A stretch of DNA of 15,516 nt. Origin: Dehalococcoidia bacterium. GTDB taxonomy: Bacteria > Chloroflexota > Dehalococcoidia > GIF9 > AB-539-J10. Location of the stretch: contig JAUVYD010000009.1 of the NCBI GenBank assembly GCA_030603265.1, forward strand, positions 1 through 15,516, in the 5' to 3' direction. Each line of letters starts with the position of its first letter. The stretch's first letter is position 1. The position numbers and the translations under genes are program-made. The notes beneath the pieces were generated by a model. That model ran no database searches. It was not told where the DNA came from and saw only the letters and a program-made list of their open reading frames with translations. This document shows positions 14,364 through 15,516 of this stretch, one piece after another.

Positions 14364-14768
14364 TCAGGGCGCGTCTTTCTTTGAGCGGAGTTCCGTGTAC
14401 TTCCGGTAGTTGCCCCTGACAAGGTCGACAGGGTACTTCGCCTTGTTCATGGCGAGCTTCCTGCCGACTGTCTCTGCTACATCGAAGCCGGTGGCGGCTG
14501 CAAGGTTGAGGCAGAGTATGAGTACGTCGGCCATCTCCTCTCCCACACGGCGGCGCTTGTCCGGGTCCTCAAGCAAGCCCTGAATCTCGTCCTCGCGAAC
14601 CCACTCAAACAGCTCGAGGAGTTCCCCCGCCTCCACGTTTATCGCAATGGCGATGTCTTTCGAATTGTGGTACTTGCCCCAATCACGTTCATCGACGAAC
14701 TCCTGGATGAGGCGCTTAAGCTCGCCGATTGTCGTTCGGCTGTCTGTCAGTAGTGCGGCATCTGCCAT
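14364..14768 (-). CDS. MazG-like nucleotide pyrophosphohydrolase (dCTPase type)
   Basis: 134 residues. The ATG at 14768 (MADAALL) follows GGGAGG at 8 nt on the minus strand, so the 15-residue upstream extension of the frame is not used. The all-alpha MazG/dCTPP1 fold is recognisable: DERDWGKYHNSKDIA, metal-binding E46-A-G-E49 in NVEAGELLELFEW, then E78-M-A-D81 in GEEMADVLILCLNLA, and the C-terminal KLAMNKAKYPVD. These Glu/Asp residues bind Mg2+ and hydrolyse a (d)NTP to the monophosphate and pyrophosphate. The likely role is cleaning the nucleotide pool of dCTP or modified nucleotides in the cytoplasm; exact specificity cannot be told. The gene is transcribed alone, converging on the alcohol dehydrogenase and divergent from the right-hand gene. 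Confidence 0.92.
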   Translation of the reverse strand: MADAALLTDSRTTIGELKRLIQEFVDERDWGKYHNSKDIAIAINVEAGELLELFEWVREDEIQGLLEDPDKRRRVGEEMADVLILCLNLAAATGFDVAETVGRKLAMNKAKYPVDLVRGNYRKYTELRSKKDAP

Positions 14769-14828
14769 GTCGAAGCCTCCCTCTGTCGAAGTATCAGGTC
14801 GTAGTTGGCACAACCTGCGCCGTCCTCC

Positions 14829-14857
14829 ACACTATGACGAACTGTCGGCGCTGTCAA
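14829..14857 (-). promoter_or_regulatory. Putative promoter of the MazG-like gene
   Basis: Read on the minus strand: TTGACA (14857-14852, perfect -35), a 17-bp spacer, then TAGTGT (14834-14829). Transcription would start near 14822, giving a leader of about 54 nt to the ATG at 14768. Confidence 0.55.
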
Positions 14858-14936
14858 TGGGACTGTGACAGTGGTGTTGCCGGTCTACGATTCTATCCTC
14901 CCCTAAGCGTTCAGCGAAAATGTCCGCATGCAGGAG

Positions 14937-15014
14937 ATGGTGACGTTGAACGGGAAGGAGCAGAAGAGGTTGATAGCCCTGAGCCATGGAAAAAAGGGGA
15001 GGCTCAGGGCATAG
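14937..15014 (+). pseudogene. Probable transposase remnant (IS1202/ISNCY-type N-terminus)
   Basis: A 25-codon frame starts MVTLNGKEQKRLIAL and soon ends in HGKKGRLRA and TAG. From memory, the start matches the N-terminus of IS1202/ISNCY-type transposases (MVTM/L...KE..RL), and HGKKGR resembles the basic segment that normally comes about 40-50 residues later, after the helix-turn-helix. The natural reading is an element with the helix-turn-helix and the whole catalytic part deleted. The A-rich sequence GCGTTCAGCGAAAATGTCC just upstream (14908-14926) may be its terminal region. A short leader peptide of the next gene is the alternative; the frame is the same as that of the 15069 gene. Confidence 0.4.
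14976..15010. repeat. Perfect 10-bp inverted repeat
   Basis: GCCCTGAGCC (14976-14985) and GGCTCAGGGC (15001-15010) are perfect complements around a 15-nt purine-rich loop (14986-15000). It lies inside the transposase-like remnant and 59 bp before the right-hand gene. It could be a terminator-like or attenuator hairpin or a scar of element deletion; no T-tract follows. Confidence 0.65.
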
Positions 15015-15068
15015 GAAGATGCCCGTCTGGAGGAGCCGTCTCTGCGCCTGCGGCGGAACTGTTTGCCC

Positions 15069-15516
15069 ATGCGTAGCAGGGGGGCAGATGGGTTTCCTCC
15101 CGCAGTGCAACGGATCCTGGACGCCTCGGGAGAGGACGCTCTTCAGGGGCTTGAGATGCTGGCGGCTTTCCCCGGGTACGAGTTGCCGCTGTTGGGTGAA
15201 GATGGCCCGTCCACAAGTGACCTCTTCGTGCTTGCGAAGGGCAAGCATGGCCTGGTGTCCGTGATGGTGGAAGGGACTGCAACGGGAGCGTTCGGCCCCA
15301 TGGTGTGTGAATGGCTCGTTGAGGGCGCCAGAACGAAGATGCGGCTGCTGTCTCACCTGTGTGAAGTCCTTGGCGCGGACATCGGGGAGATACAATCGGC
15401 GCGCTACAGCCTCTTCCTTCAGGCCGCCGCCGCGCTTGTCGTTGCGGAGAGATTCGAGGCGCCGACTGCGATGATGGTTGTGCACTCCTTTGCGGGGACG
15501 GACGAAGGCTTTCAGG
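15069..15516 (+). CDS. DUF6946-like protein (3' end beyond the window)
   Basis: At least 149 codons, open to the window edge. The frame is bounded upstream by the TAG at 15012; the first ATG is at 15069 (MRSRGADGFPPAV), with GGCGGA about 12 nt upstream as a weak ribosome binding site. Recognisable family segments are SDLFVLAKGKHGLVSVMVEG, AFGPMVCEWL, a Leu-rich helix (RLLSHLCEVLGAD), RYSLFLQAAAALVVAERF and MMVVHSFAGTDEGF, as recalled for DUF6946-type proteins of unknown function. These have a nuclease-like alternation of strand and VEG/VHSF core motifs; a nuclease role is only a suggestion. In relatives I recall VEGK where this protein has VEGT, so a conserved Lys may be missing. No signal peptide. 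No promoter is evident, and the sequence just upstream is a transposase-like remnant with a hairpin. Confidence 0.7.
   Translation, partial: MRSRGADGFPPAVQRILDASGEDALQGLEMLAAFPGYELPLLGEDGPSTSDLFVLAKGKHGLVSVMVEGTATGAFGPMVCEWLVEGARTKMRLLSHLCEVLGADIGEIQSARYSLFLQAAAALVVAERFEAPTAMMVVHSFAGTDEGFQ

Noticed and set aside
14832..15485. 217-codon open frame on the minus strand
   Set aside because: The plus frame from 15069 shows recognisable family motifs, while this one is Arg/His/Pro-rich shadow sequence.
1..15516. CRISPR arrays, tRNA and rRNA genes
   Set aside because: No regularly spaced repeats beyond the three 14-bp tandem units, and no tRNA cloverleaf or rRNA sequence recognised on either strand.

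Overview
The window looks like a piece of an uncultivated anaerobic bacterial genome, most plausibly Chloroflexota (Dehalococcoidia-like). The basis is indirect: giant multidomain exported proteins, two proteins ending in the CFI-box (CFIATAAYG) C-terminal domain, a very large Asp-box protein, and sigma70-type promoters with Shine-Dalgarno sites. No rRNA or tRNA is present, so the placement is an inference.

Layout. Positions 1-3542 hold the 3' part of a giant exported protein: NosD-type beta-helix end, galactose-binding-like domain, SbsA-type Ig domain, SH3-like domain, NlpC/P60 peptidase, PKD domain, an unassigned region, Fn3-like domain and CFI-box. This gene is clearly more AT-rich (45-47% GC in hand-counted lines) than the rest (57-68%). 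Positions 3543-4171 are a gene-poor gap with strong hairpins, dispersed repeats and, at its end, three 14-bp tandem repeats abutting a promoter. Positions 4172-10670 form a two-gene operon: a 1782-residue exported beta-helix/Asp-box/Fn3 protein ending in cohesin plus dockerin, then, after 7 bp, a 380-residue protein with signal peptide, cohesin, Ig domain, CFI-box and transmembrane tail. At 10992-11996 lies an exported protein of three Ig/PKD-like repeats with a Gly/Cys tail. From 12094 the content turns to housekeeping and stress functions: universal stress protein, a small helical protein, an iron-type alcohol dehydrogenase, and a convergent MazG-like nucleotide pyrophosphohydrolase. The right edge has a probable transposase remnant with a perfect 10-bp inverted repeat, and the start of a DUF6946-like gene that runs off the window.

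How the genes may work together. The best candidate for an undescribed system is the cohesin/dockerin pair at 4172-10670. The second protein could display a cohesin at the cell surface, held by its CFI-box/transmembrane tail, and receive the dockerin of the giant protein, giving a non-cellulosomal two-protein surface assembly. No glycoside hydrolase is visible, so it is not a cellulosome. Four putative promoters here share a 17-bp spacer and a TAGNNT -10 element lying 51-60 nt before the start codon, which supports the assigned starts.
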